From Sipunculus nudus (lineage: Eukaryota > Annelida > Sipuncula > Golfingiida > Sipunculidae): a stretch of 64,000 bases of DNA. Positions within the stretch are counted from its first letter, which is position 1. Every line of letters begins with the position of its first letter. Below the pieces are notes generated by a model. The model had not been told where the DNA came from and made no database searches. It saw only the letters and a list, made by a program, of their open reading frames with translations. A program made the translations under genes and the position numbers. Where the stretch lies: NCBI GenBank assembly GCA_026874595.1, contig CM049318.1, positions 32,334,956 through 32,398,955 on the forward strand. The letters are read 5' to 3'. This document shows positions 33,300 to 44,488 of this stretch, one piece after another.

Positions 33300-33373
33300 G
33301 AGTAAGAGTGACGCCTTTTAGATAGACTATTATCAATAAACATGTTACTATCTAAAAGGCGTCACTCTTACTC
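33300..33373. repeat. Perfect 26-bp inverted repeat with 22-nt loop
   Basis: The arms 33,300-33,325 and 33,348-33,373 are exact reverse complements (core GTGACGCCTTTTAGATAG). The 22-nt spacer is AT-rich. The hairpin lies between the AT microsatellite and a second CA/TG-type inverted microsatellite (about 33,378-33,416). Confidence 0.85.
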
Positions 33374-34612
33374 TCTCTACACACACACATTTATATATAT
33401 GTGTGTGTGTGTGTGTCTACCATTCATTTTTACCTCAATGTATAGGAAATTAAGTGTCTAGGAAACTACACGGGTGGGAGCTACCTTATCGGATAGCTTA
33501 ATTAAATGACTAGAGATTACCATTGCTTTTAGAAAAAAATTAACACTTATCCCTTGAAGAAAACTCTCAAGGTACATAAAAATTTGCAACAATTTGTAAA
33601 TTATCTCACGCCATTTGTTCATTAGTTTGGCTGAATACAAAATTTTGTTTGGCAAAACCATCCCTGTACACGGACTTACAATTTCCAATTCACCTGTTTC
33701 ATTCATTGTTATGGTTCTGCGTGTGAGTAAACACAGTCCACGTGTGTCTGTGTACCATAAAAAGACTTTAGACCATAACTAGAGGTCGTCTGATCTTGCG
33801 CGTGCACAACTCCCAAACAAGGAGAAATGATATGGAAGATAAAAAAAAAGATACACTATTGGGATGCTTGAGAAAATCTTGATTTGTAAAGTAGCGCGGT
33901 TTGGCCGCTAGGTGGCATACGTGCTATGTTAACACGTGCTATGTTTACATTTGTAACACTGATCTCGCAAACCTAACATCACTTCTGTACAGGAGTAACC
34001 AAATGGTTTACAATGAAATATTAGCAGATACCATCATATTTTAAGGGGGAAAAAATTAAGCTATGTGTATTAAGCATTTAATACTATATGTGTTTATCAA
34101 ATATACTTGGTATGTGAATAGGTGCATTTAATATAACCAAAAAATAATTTTAGACAATCCCAAACTAGTCAGAGAACTAAGTTCGTGTGTTTAGTATGTA
34201 AATACATTTCAAATAAACCTTTCCTATTCTCTTGTCCCAGCTTACTTTGTTTATGTTTCGGTCAAAGTTTATTAATTTAACATTTTAAATACTATTTTAA
34301 TACAAGCTGAAAGACATGTCAAAAGTGAATAAAAAAATTGGCACCATGCTTTTAGGGCTTTATAGAAAGGTGAAGAACAAAAATGCATGGGGTGTCACAT
34401 TTTTACAAACAAAATTTACTCAGGACGAATTTGCAACATATGCCCCTACACTTCACGTCTCGGCTCTATTCAAGGTAGTTTATTGTTTGTTGTGCGCTGA
34501 TCAGCGGAATACTCCCATTTCTATTTGGCCTGATCTTTCGGCGTTTTCATAAGCGTCAAAGCGTGATTGGAGTTGTAGAACTGTCACTGCACAGCTGACA
34601 TTTCACAGTTCA

Positions 34613-34671
34613 ATGGTTAGTTTCAACCTCGACGAATTTGTGTCATATGAGCCAGCGTATCAAGATCCAAG
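34613..34671 (+). CDS. Possible first coding exon of an unknown gene
   Basis: An ATG at 34,613 opens a frame reading MVSFNLDEFVSYEPAYQDP, closing at AG|GTACGT, a good donor. An inverted CCAAT box (ATTGG, 34,566-34,570) lies about 45 bp upstream. No partner exon was found downstream and no family is recognised, so this may be chance. It cannot be joined to the oxidoreductase start, because that exon has an in-frame stop just before its ATG. Confidence 0.2.
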
Positions 34672-34790
34672 GTACGTCCTTATCTGCGATATTGGAAAAG
34701 GATGACACATGCTGTGAACTATCCAGAGTATAGTTCAATGACACATGATCAGCTGATGATTATATGTGCAGCACACCGCCACCCTGGCCT

Positions 34791-34860
34791 GGGCTTAGAC
34801 CCAGTTGTCGCTCTGTTAAATGAACTGTTCATTTAACAGAGCAACAACTGGGTCTAGCCC
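34791..34860. repeat. Near-perfect palindrome
   Basis: The arms 34,797-34,825 and 34,827-34,855 (29 bp) differ at one position and are separated by one base. The match continues outward to 34,791-34,860 with a single unpaired T. The core is CTGTTAAATGAAC on one side and its complement on the other. Confidence 0.85.
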
Positions 34861-34901
34861 TAGGACAAGAAAGAGGAAAATTGGCCTGGCCTGTCGAGTG
34901 G

Positions 34902-35446
34902 TAGCCCGATTTAATCGGATTTAATATTATTAGGCCCTGCCATAAATTGAGTCCGATAGCCATACAGTGAGTGTTTTTACAATATAAGCCATGGAAGATG
35001 CAACAGATCCATTGCATCTTCTTTGACTGCCTATTTACTGCCAAAAAACAAGTCACAGGATTATACCATTTTAACACCAACAAGAATGTGGTTCATGGTT
35101 TCAGTAGCAACTAAAATTAAACTTGGACCATCATTTTTAAACATTTACTGACCTTTTTACCAGAGGCATATCAACGAGTTTTGTAGGTACAGAGAAGAAC
35201 AGTGGAACAGGCACACTTGATGACCTCATTGATAGCCTCGCTGACTCAAGTGATTGACAGCTACAATGTTGTTACATTTTGTTTCAACGGGCCCGGCTCT
35301 GAAGAGTGACCGCTGACACTGCATGGTCACAAGGGCATCAGGTGGTGTGTAGTCTGAGGCTTATATTGTAGAAACTCTCACTGTATAGCTATCGGACTCA
35401 ATATATTGCAGGGCCTAATAATATTGAGTCCGATTAAATTGGGCTA
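34902..35446. mobile_element. Terminal-inverted-repeat element (545 bp) with 9-bp target duplication
   Basis: The ends are long inverted repeats of about 88 bp: 34,902-34,990 begins TAGCCCGATTTAATCGGA, and 35,357-35,446 ends TCCGATTAAATTGGGCTA. Flanks GTCGAGTGG (34,893-34,901) and GTTGAGTGG (35,447-35,455) match at 8 of 9 bases, as expected of a 9-bp target duplication. There is no coding capacity, so it is non-autonomous. A diverged copy, reversed, is seen at about 37,861-38,125. Confidence 0.7.
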
Positions 35447-35665
35447 GTTGAGTGGTAAAACGCTCAGCTCTCTCCACTGGTGACCCAGCTTCAATCCCCG
35501 GAGTTGCCATGAGAGAAGGTTTAGGTGGCCCGTCAATGTTCTGTGGTTTTCTCTGGTTCCTCTGGTTTTCTTCTCATCTACAGACTACCAAACACCATCA
35601 TCTGAGCCATGGGGAGTGCCTCGTATTAGTTATTATAGATTGTTGTAGAATCAATGTAAAATAAT
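35447..35665 (+). mobile_element. tRNA-derived SINE interrupted by the inverted-repeat element
   Basis: TTGAGTGGTAAAACGCTCAG resembles a tRNA A box and GCTTCAATCCCCGG a B box. The A-box end is exactly where the 545-bp element is inserted, and the SINE's first bases continue on the other side (up to 34,901). The body continues through CTCTGGTTTTCTTCTCATC to about 35,665. Confidence 0.5.
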
Positions 35666-35739
35666 TAAAATAAAGGTTTTAGTTTTTTTAGTGGAAAATG
35701 CATAATTGTTTCCGCCAAAACAGAGTTTGTCGGATACTA

Positions 35740-37724
35740 TGTTTTCAGCTGCACGCCGCCGCCGCCACGTAGGTTTCCGGAGAACTCCTCCGTAACCGCT
35801 GGGCGGAATTAGAAACCCGGGATTATGTTCGGGTCACATGTGAACTGCTGCGCCCCGATTTTGTTTTGACCTCTGACCTTTCCTCTGCGCTCTGCGTCCG
35901 TTTGTGCGTCTGTTTCCACACATAAACCCACATATCTCAGGAACCGTTTGACCGATCAGGAAAATTTTTTTGCACAAATGTAGCCCTTGGAGAGCTTTAT
36001 AACATACACAAAAATGGTGGCGCCACCTGCAACCATGTTTGCACAGTGTCCATCTGTTCGTCTGCCTTGGGTTAAAAGCACTCATATCTCTGCAGTGACT
36101 TTCAAGACTAATTCACCTGAAATTTGGCAAGCGTATACATCCTGGATAGCTTTTCTGATTTTGTGACAGGTGGCGCCACCTACATTCACGTTTACGCTGC
36201 AGACATCCAAGCTCATATCTCGGGAACTGTTTGACCGATCAGGAAAATTTTTTTGCACAAATGTAGCCCTTGGAGAGCTTTATAACATACACAAAAAATG
36301 GTGGCGCCACCTGCAACCATGTTTGCACAGTGTCCATCTGTTCGTCTGCCTTGGGTTAAAATCACTCATATCTCTGCAGTGACTTGACTAATTCACCTGA
36401 AATTTGGCATGCGTATACATCATGGATAGCTTTTCTGATTTTGTGACAGGTGGCGCCACCTACATTCACGTTTACGCTGCAGACATCCAAGCTCATATCT
36501 CGGGAACCGTTTGACCGATCAGGAAAATTTTTTTGCACAAATGTAGCCCTTGGAGAGCTTTATAACATACACAAAAAATAGTGGCGCCACCTGCAACCAT
36601 GTTTGCACAGTGTCCATCTGTTCGTCTGCCTTGGGTTAAAATCACTCATATCTCTGCAGTGACTTGACTAATTCACCTGAAATTTGGCATGCGTATACAT
36701 CCTGGATAGCTTTTCTGATTTTGTGACAGGTGGCGACACCTACTTTCACGTTTACACTGCAGACATCCAAGCTCATATCTCGGGAACCGTTTGACCGATC
36801 AGGAAAATTTTTTTGCACAAATGTAGCCCTTGGAGAGCTTTATAACATACACAAAAATGGTGGCGCCACCTGCAACCATGTTTGCACAGTGTCCATCTGT
36901 TTGTCTGCCTTGGGTTAAAATCACTCATATCTCTGCAGTGACTTGACTAATTCACCTTAAATTCGGAATGCGTATACATCCTGGATAGCTTTTCTGATTT
37001 TATGACAGGTGGCGCCACCTACATTCACGTTTACGCTGCAGACATCCAAGCTCATATCTCGGGAACTGTTTGACCGATCAGGAAAATTTTTTTGCACAAA
37101 TGTAGCCCTTGGAGAGCTTTATAACATTCACAAAACTGGTGGCCCCACCTACAGCCATTTTTGCACAGCTCTTGTCTGTTTGTCTGCCATGGGATAAAAT
37201 CACTCATATCTCGGCAGTGGTTTGACATATCTGGCTAAAATTTTGCAGGTTTATACATCCCTGACAGCTCTCTTGAATTTATGACAGGTGGAGCCACCTG
37301 CATTCTAGTTTATGCAGCACACATCCAAGCTCATATCTTGGGAACCGTTTGACCGATTGGGCCAAAGTTTTGCATGTGTATAGTTCTCATATAGCTCTTT
37401 ATCATACGCAAAACTGGTGCTGTCACCTGCAACCATTTTTGCTCAGCGTCCATCTTATTGTCTGCCACGGGCTAAAATCACTCATATACATGTAGTGGTT
37501 TGACTTATCTGCCTTAAATTTTGCATATGTATACAACTGGGACGGCTTTCTGGATTTTGTGGTAGGGGGGGCAACCTTCATACACAATTTGGCTGCAGAC
37601 ATCCATGCTAATATGCAACACTTCACTCTATTTCCCCTTGCCACTTAATCCATGCCTCACTTCACCCGTTCCACTCTGATTTAGGCGGATACATGTAGTC
37701 GCTTGTCGACTACCCATATTCTAG
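35740..37724 (+). mobile_element. Helitron/'pearl'-like non-autonomous element with 280-bp tandem core
   Basis: Six tandem units of about 280 bp have starts (GAACCGTTTGACC or a variant) at 35,941, 36,224, 36,504, 36,784, 37,063 and 37,343. Each unit is two related halves of about 140 bp, and each half carries the palindrome GGTGGCGCCACC or a variant. The 3' side ends with a 7-bp hairpin, GTAGTCG-CTTGT-CGACTAC (37,695-37,713), then seven bases and CTAG (37,721-37,724) followed by T. That is the arrangement of Helitron 3' ends. Tandem cores of this kind are known from bivalve 'pearl' elements. A GC-rich, CpG-rich block (35,745-35,860) lies at the left; the exact 5' end is not resolved. Confidence 0.6.
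35745..35860. other. CpG-rich block at the left of the tandem array
   Basis: Locally GC-rich with repeated CCG/CGC (GCACGCCGCCGCCGCCACG), unlike the AT-rich surroundings. It is probably the left conserved part of the adjoining element rather than a gene promoter. Confidence 0.4.
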
Positions 37725-37860
37725 TTAACATTTGAGAAAACATCCTTAACCTTTTGTGGCTTTCTTCAGCTGTAGACAACTAGCTGTATTTATTAATCTA
37801 GCATTGATGGAAAGCATAATAATGGGATAAATGCTGCTCAGCACTTATGTGATCTTGTGT

Positions 37861-38125
37861 TGGTAACCAGATTTATTTGGACTCGATAGTATTAGGCCAG
37901 GGCAGCCATATGATATATTAATTCTAACTTCCATACACTGAAAATTTCTACAATATAAGCCTCTGATTGCACACCACCCAGTGTCCTCATAACCAGTGTT
38001 AGCAGGTGTTAAAATTACCCTGAGCTAGCGTGTCACTCTACAAAGTTGTCCTGTGTAAACAAAATGTAACAAAATTCAGGCCTTCAGTTCCTTGAGTCAG
38101 CGAGGCTCCCAGTGAGGTACAAGTA
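37861..38125. mobile_element. Diverged copy of the 545-bp inverted-repeat element
   Basis: It matches the reverse complement of about 35,150-35,440: ATTAGGCC, TTTCTACAATATAAGCCTC, ACACCACC, AACAAAATGTAACAA and TTGAGTCAGCGAGGCT occur in the same order. Its terminal repeats are decayed. Confidence 0.6.
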
Positions 38126-40476
38126 TTTAAGTACCTTTACCATGGGGTTGGGGCCAGGTACATGTGACAGTCCCTAGGAACAGGTACATTTCAAAGACAT
38201 TTGAACTGAAGATAACCATAAATTTTCGTCCAGATATATGTGATAATAAGTTGTAGTGAATGGCAGAATGTATTATTAAAAGAATTTAATGATTGTTCCC
38301 TATGTCTTAAGGGAAAATATAGGCCTTTCAAATACTGCTTTTAGCAAAGTGCTAAATATACTAGTTTGATAAATTTTACAAAGTGATAAATTCAGAAATC
38401 TAAAACTTTCATTCATATACTCAAATATCATGAATCTTACTGGTAATTCTATATTAAATTAAGAACAATAAACATGTTATTTGCAGAAAGTCACACTGAG
38501 GAATGTTTAGAATTAGGAGCAACTGATTTTAATGTTTGAGCAGGGACTGATTTCTGTAAAAAGCAAAATTTTGGTTTTATTTGGCTGATGTTAAGAGTTC
38601 ATTGATCATCATATAATATGTATATTCTTTGCATCTTCATTCACTCTTCACCAGTGTTCTGTGTAAAACTACACAAGTATCTACATGGATATATGTGAGC
38701 AACACTATTTACCATAATGTCTACATTAGTTCGTATCCTTCATTTGTTCGCACACTATAAATTTCCTGAAACATGTTTTTCTATAATACATATATATGAA
38801 TTTGTACACCAACATACCGGTACTGTGCTGATATTAGCTATTGCCGGTGACCATCGGCGGTCCGTATGAACCATAATTGTTGCTATGATTAAAACGGCTT
38901 TGCATGCGGAGATGAATCAAATGTCAACGCTGTACACCTGATAACAAGACATCTTTATGTCCTAGTGCATGGCAGTAACATGATAATTTATGGGAACAAT
39001 TTTATCAGATTTACGACTTTATGTTTGTAAATAGAAAAAACTGTCACTTAACTGATACCAATGGGCCATCTTTGCTTCAGACTTGTTCCAACATGAATGT
39101 GATTTGAACAGTACAACTCAAGGTAAAAAATGTGTTTTAACCGATAATATTTTGTTTACTTTATAATAGAATAAGAAGGATTTGTAAGTGGGACAAAAAA
39201 TCACATTAGCTGATGATCATATACTAGTAATCCACTTCGCATGGACCACTGATCACAGGCATGACCTGGTGCTGCAAGACATCAAAGGTCAAATGGAGAT
39301 CGTCAGAGTGCTTTGAACTGCAGCTACAAAGGATATGCCGCTGTCTTCCAGAGTTTTTATTTGATAAATCCTGGTAATGTCCGTGAAATAATAATTTTTT
39401 TTAACCCCGCTGTATGAATCTTATAAGAATCTCCCAAACAAAAACTTACCCGTATTGCGTTGGCTTTTGTGGCCGTTTGGTTAGAGGGGCATGAACGGTT
39501 AGAGAGTTTACCTTATTCCCCTGGTTCAAACCTGTCACTTTTTTTCCCCTTTTATATTATTCCCCCGTCCCAGTTTAGAAATATGATAAACATATGTTTT
39601 TCATTTATTTCTTTCCACTGGAATTACCAAACAGGTAAAATAAACATTTAATTTATCAAAATATATAAATAAATCTGGTGAGATTAAATATTCACAGCTT
39701 TGTACATGTAATTGTCTAATTAGAATGTCCATTTCCACTTTCCAGTACTTATCATACATGTACTTTGAGTATATTATACCAGGTACAGGTACAGTATAGG
39801 AAATAATTTTTTTTGGTAAGGTGCACTTGTGCACCACAGCTTAAATAACTGGGTGTACAGAGTAAGTTCAAGGTGCGAAAAATAAATTGTCATTTCAGTT
39901 ATTTTTTATTTCAGCTATATTATAATTAATACACATATTTCAATGCAGTGAAGTATAAGCCAAAGGTTTAAACCTGGTCAGAATGAACCTTGAATAATAT
40001 CCATCTAAAGAAAAGCTTTGACCACTGGATCTGTAAACATGTAGCGTCTAGTTTGACGTCATGTTTTATTGTTTAAATGTCTTTGTTTGATTTTCTGGAC
40101 TGTCAGATGTGCATGTGCCTTAAATGGACCTGCAGATCTGTCCTAGTAACCGGCCTCAGGTGCACACTGTGCACCTTGCAGTGACCTAATGGGTGCACAA
40201 AACTGTGTTTTGGTTCATCTGTGCACTTAGGCACTCAGTATTTCGAACACTGAGGTAGTTTAGAGTTTAGTTCCAGGTACATGTTGAGGTATTTCCTACA
40301 CCACTACACTTATTATTATCAAATATTTTTAGACAAGGATCCCTTGACTGGCATGTGATTAAAACCAACAGGTGGGGCGGCCTCGAGCTGTTTAACAGCT
40401 TTCTGTGATCCAAAATGGTCTTTTCCACTCTCCTTCAGATAAATCAGTGTAAAAGAACACTTTAGCCTTCACATCA
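38126..40476. other. Intergenic DNA, no gene recognised
   Basis: AT-rich. A weak tRNA-like block (TTTGGTTAGAGGGG to CTGGTTCAAACCTG, about 39,475-39,533) may be a SINE head. Nothing else can be supported. Confidence 0.5.
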
Positions 40477-41553
40477 GGTGGGCGCTAGTTTAGCGGCTTA
40501 CTTGTGTGAATTTGCATCTAGACTGGTACCCAACCATATATTTTAGGTGGCGCCACAACGTGTCTGTGTATGAGACTTAAAAGTAATGTAAACAAACATT
40601 GTCGCGTACTCCGGAATCCAAGGATGACACAGGATGTTTATGGCCAAATTTGTAGTTTTGCCCATACATCATTTAAGAATCAAAATTTCGCAAAAATATT
40701 TTCAATAATCAAGTTTGATAAAAAAAGTATATGTATTAAATGCTTAGGGCCTCAGGCCTACGTACTTAAGTTCATAGCTGATGGTTTATTTATCATACTT
40801 TATTATAGGACCTGAGTTGAAATCAAAGACTGGTCGTACCCAATTGAGACCGGGATGACACACCGCATGAAACAGAAAAGGAAAACGTATTGATAATTTT
40901 GTCTAAAAGTTACAATATAAACGTTTCATGTGGCAACAAACTGAAACATATGTGAAGTTGAGCCACAACACATGAAGCGGTTAAGAGAGGTCCGCTTGGC
41001 ATATGTTGTCATGAGCTAACCGGCTTCTGTGGCTCAGGGGTAGAGCGCAGGACTCAAAGCCGGGAGATCGTGAGTTTGAATCTCAGCCGAGGCGGTGAGG
41101 TTTTTCACGGTCGTCCCCCACCCTGGGTGAGCGCTCTGCAGGCTTAATGGGAAGGTCGTGCCCAACGGCCGTGTTTCACTCACAAACGAGTGCGCCTTTC
41201 GGGGGTCCTCGGTGGTATGATTACCAACCCAGGGCCCGCAGGTGCAGTAGTCACCAGGCCTGGTTAACGCCAGGATATAAAATGAGAGGAAGCGTGTGAT
41301 ACTGCCCTGTCACGTAGTCCAAAACCGGAATGGAAATCTGCAGATGTACATATATTTAGTTAAGGTAGCATAAAAAAATGGAGGCAGTTACCTCCAACAA
41401 AAAAAAAATGTTTAAAAAAAAAAAAAAAAAAAAAATGTCATGAGCTTATCTCCAGAAATACATTGCAACCGGCTTTTTCTACCTCCTTGAATGGAGATAA
41501 AAAAGAGTCGGTACCAGTCTAGACACTAATAAGCTGCTAAACTAGTGTCCACC
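40477..41553. mobile_element. Inverted-repeat DNA element (Mutator-like size class), containing a SINE
   Basis: The left end GGTGGGCGCTAGTTTAGCGG and the right end, which reads GGTGGACACTAGTTTAGCAG on the minus strand, are inverted repeats. Matching continues inward to CTAGACTGGTAC, about 50 bp in all. Both flanks read TTCACATCA (40,468-40,476 and 41,554-41,562), which could be a 9-bp target duplication. The target is itself a small tandem repeat (AGAACACTTTAGCC...TTCACATCAGG, about 32 bp), so the duplication length is uncertain. Removing the SINE leaves about 648 bp with no transposase, so the element is non-autonomous. The Mutator link rests only on the 9-bp duplication. Confidence 0.6.
41018..41435 (+). 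mobile_element. tRNA-derived SINE with perfect 11-bp target duplication
   Basis: The head is tRNA-like: TGTGGCTCAGGGGTAGAGCG (A box) and GAGTTTGAATCTC (B box). A body of about 330 bp and a long A tail (41,400-41,435) follow. TGTCATGAGCT occurs exactly at both flanks (41,007-41,017 and 41,436-41,446). The intact duplication and tail point to a recent insertion into the surrounding inverted-repeat element. It is not a functional tRNA gene: the tRNA fold is imperfect and it continues into SINE body. Confidence 0.85.
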
Positions 41554-42062
41554 TTCACATCAGGTGTAAGAGAACACTTTAGCCTCCACATCAGGTGTAA
41601 GAGAACAATTTAGCCTTCACATCATTTGCAAGGATTTCTTGGTGCAAGGGGAATTCTGTCAATTCTACACTGAACAGAATTATTTTCAGACTGATTTTTA
41701 CACATGACATAGAAATCTTGCTGATTGTGATTATTTCTTTATTTGACATGTTTTCAAAATTTTTTTATCTTTTATGAACTACTTGTCCAGTCATTCCACT
41801 TTTTTAGACATGTTTAATCATTTCGCTGCTTTGTGATTTTTGCCTGAATCCAGCACTACATCTGGTGGCTTAATGTCTGTGCTAAAGGTGCCTTGGTATT
41901 TTTTTATTATCCCTCAATTAGTCAGAAAATGTTTAAATTTGAGCTTTTCTATTATGGGCTACTAACTGTATTTACAACTAAGGTAAACTTAATGTGTCTG
42001 ACTTAAGAGATGTGATTTCAAATGCTATATGAATATATGGTATTATTAACTTCTTAAGAGTA

Positions 42063-42479
42063 CCAGCTTCTGTGGCTCAGGGGTGGAGCACAGCACTCAA
42101 GGCAGGGAGGTTGCAAGTTCAAATCTCAGCCAAGGTGGTGAGATTTTCATGGTCCCTAGGGTGAGCACTGTACAGGCTTATGAGAAGGCTGTACCCCACA
42201 GCAGTGTATCACTCACAAACAAGGGTGTCTTTGGGGGCTCGATGTTATGACCAAGAAATGGGTATGATTACACGCCCAGGACCTGCAGGTGTGGTAGACA
42301 CTTGGCCTGGGTGCCACTGGAATACAAAAATTATATAATTGGAAACGAGTGTTACTGCCCTGTCACATAGTCCCAAACTGAAATGGATCTCTGCAGATGT
42401 ACATACTTAGATTAAGAATAATATAAGAGAGCATTATGGAGGCCATTTCCTCAACCAAAAAAGTCTCCTGAAAAAAAAA
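42063..42479 (+). mobile_element. Second copy of the same SINE, older
   Basis: Aligns over its whole length with the SINE at 41,018, in the same orientation. Differences include GGGGTGGAGCACAG in the A-box region and GCAAGTTCAAATCTC in the B box. The A tail is short (42,471-42,479). Flanks TTCTTAAGA and TTCTGAAGA may be a decayed target duplication. Confidence 0.8.
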
Positions 42480-44439
42480 TTCTGAAGATTGCTTGAGGGA
42501 AGTCTTACAGTAGTTATGATAAGATATGTTCTTCATGCAGTTATTTTGAGTTTGCATTTAGTCTAATGAGGTTTCGTATTTTTTATGTAGTTTGGTACCT
42601 TGAACCCAGTTAGTGTACTATTATCAACCTTTGTGTGTGTTGTAAGATTAAAATATGACCTCTGGACTACATACTCTGCAGTATAAGCCTACAGAATGTG
42701 GTCAAGAGGTCCAAGGGTTGTTATGAGGTCAAACTTCAGGGGAGTCTCACAAATGTATAGTAAACATAGTAGTCCATAGATCAATGTGTGTACTGGTGAA
42801 ACTATTCTCAGACAGCCTGATAAGGGAGAAAATCAAGGCCAAGTACTGCATGTTCAGTGATCAACTTGAGTCTGTATAGTATGGATAGATGGTAAAAATG
42901 AGACCAGTAAATACTGGCAATGAATATAAATATTTAATTTAAAAAATTTTTTTTAGTAACTAATTGACAGTATGTTAAAATTTGAAGAAAAAAAAAATGA
43001 TTTTCAAATCATGTTCATTCAATTACATTAAACATAGTCATATTTTGTAGTACTGAGTATATACCTACAATCAATGAAACTGTGATCTTTCAACACATCC
43101 ATTGTAAGAAGGTATTATTTTGTCTCCTATTGATTCCTCCAGTTATTGAATTAAGTTTATATAATAATCATATTTAATGAATTCAAACAAAAAATACAAT
43201 CTTGTATGCAGTAATTGCATTTGAACAAATTAAAATCTGTAATAATTCATTATTGACAAAAATACTGAGTAGGTAGCAATAGGGCATGGGCAAATGAAAA
43301 TCTTTGTACCATAACATTTGACGTTAATTCTATTTCACTTTGTAGAATACTCTAGCTATTACAAGCAACTCATGGAGGGTTCAAAGGTTTTACCCAACAC
43401 CTGGATAGCGCCCAGGTTTTCCCCGGATTAAACCCAGGCTGGGTAAAATAGGTTTTTTACCTAGGTATTAACCAGGAATCTGGGTTTTACCCCTAATTAT
43501 ATTAATTGGATTAATGTGCTCTGCACAACCAAACATGACTTAAAAGTGTGAGCGGTAAATAGCTTCTTTTAGACAGGTTTTATGTGGTGAAAGCCACTTA
43601 ATTGGCTTGCTTCCAATATTCACATAATACAAACATGTATAACTCCTGCAAACCCATCTGTTCTTGACTGTTTCATTAGTTTAACAGTGGGACCATATTT
43701 TAAATCTAATATTTAATTTGTATAACCTAAATAACTGCATATGGTTCATATATGCATTCTCTAAAAGCCCAGGGCATTCATTGTAAATGAAAATTATTGA
43801 CTGTAAAAATATATGATGGTTTTACAAAGATTAACATTTTGAAATTTAAGTATTTAAAAAGAATGATAAATTTTCCCGTATATCTGTCAAAGACGAGAGG
43901 ATATATATGGGTATCATTCTAACTTACATGTAAAACTGTCCATAATTAATTTTTGATTCATGTTCAGATTTTACAACCAAATTATTTTTTGAATGTGGGT
44001 AAATGAAATTCTTTCACTCAATGTTTTTAATAGATAATTAATAGATTTAAAATAACTGTGGTGACCTTATTGTTAGATAAAGGAAAAGATTAGTTAAAGA
44101 AAAAAACATTTGTAAAACCATGTAATCTTCTTTTATCTTTATCATAACTTTATCTTCATACTCATCCAAAAGACAGTGCCACCAACAGGCATTTACCTAT
44201 TTAAAAAAAATAACATTTTCATGAATGAACTTAGGTCTGTACTTATTTTACATCACCAATCAGGAACACATTGGAAGTCATGCATTATCAGATATTAGTT
44301 AGGCTAAAGTGAATGTGTAGTATCCAGGTACCAGCCTGACCATGTGACACTCTTGACCTTTGACCCCACGCTGGTCTGATTGTACCAGGAGCCCTCTGGC
44401 CAGATACACCATGTGGTTATATCAGCTCAGCGTGACTAG
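42480..44439. other. Intergenic DNA upstream of the oxidoreductase gene
   Basis: AT-rich. A short stretch of imperfect ACCCAGG/CCTGGG-type motifs lies at about 43,390-43,495. No gene or RNA was recognised. Confidence 0.5.
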
Positions 44440-44488
44440 CTGTGATTGGTCAACAGTTGTCACTGATTTGTGAAACAGCAGCTGAACC
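44440..44488 (+). promoter_or_regulatory. Possible promoter and 5' untranslated exon of the oxidoreductase gene
   Basis: An inverted CCAAT box (ATTGG, 44,445-44,449) is followed 40 bp on by GAACC|GTAAGC, a usable donor at 44,489. A non-coding first exon is expected, because the coding start exon is preceded by a clear acceptor (TAATTTCAG, ending 45,480). Pairing these two sites is a guess. Confidence 0.2.

Noticed and set aside
36170-37197. Repeated frames reading FTFTLQTSKLISRE
   Set aside because: They recur only because of the 280-bp tandem repeat; the frame is broken in some units and no family is matched.
40570-40815. 81-codon frame inside the inverted-repeat element, as a possible transposase
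   Set aside because: Too short and without a catalytic motif; the element appears to be non-autonomous.
41027-41095. tRNA gene-like sequence
   Set aside because: A and B boxes are present, but the sequence continues into a 330-bp body with an A tail and target duplication, and a second copy lies 1 kb away. It is a SINE head.
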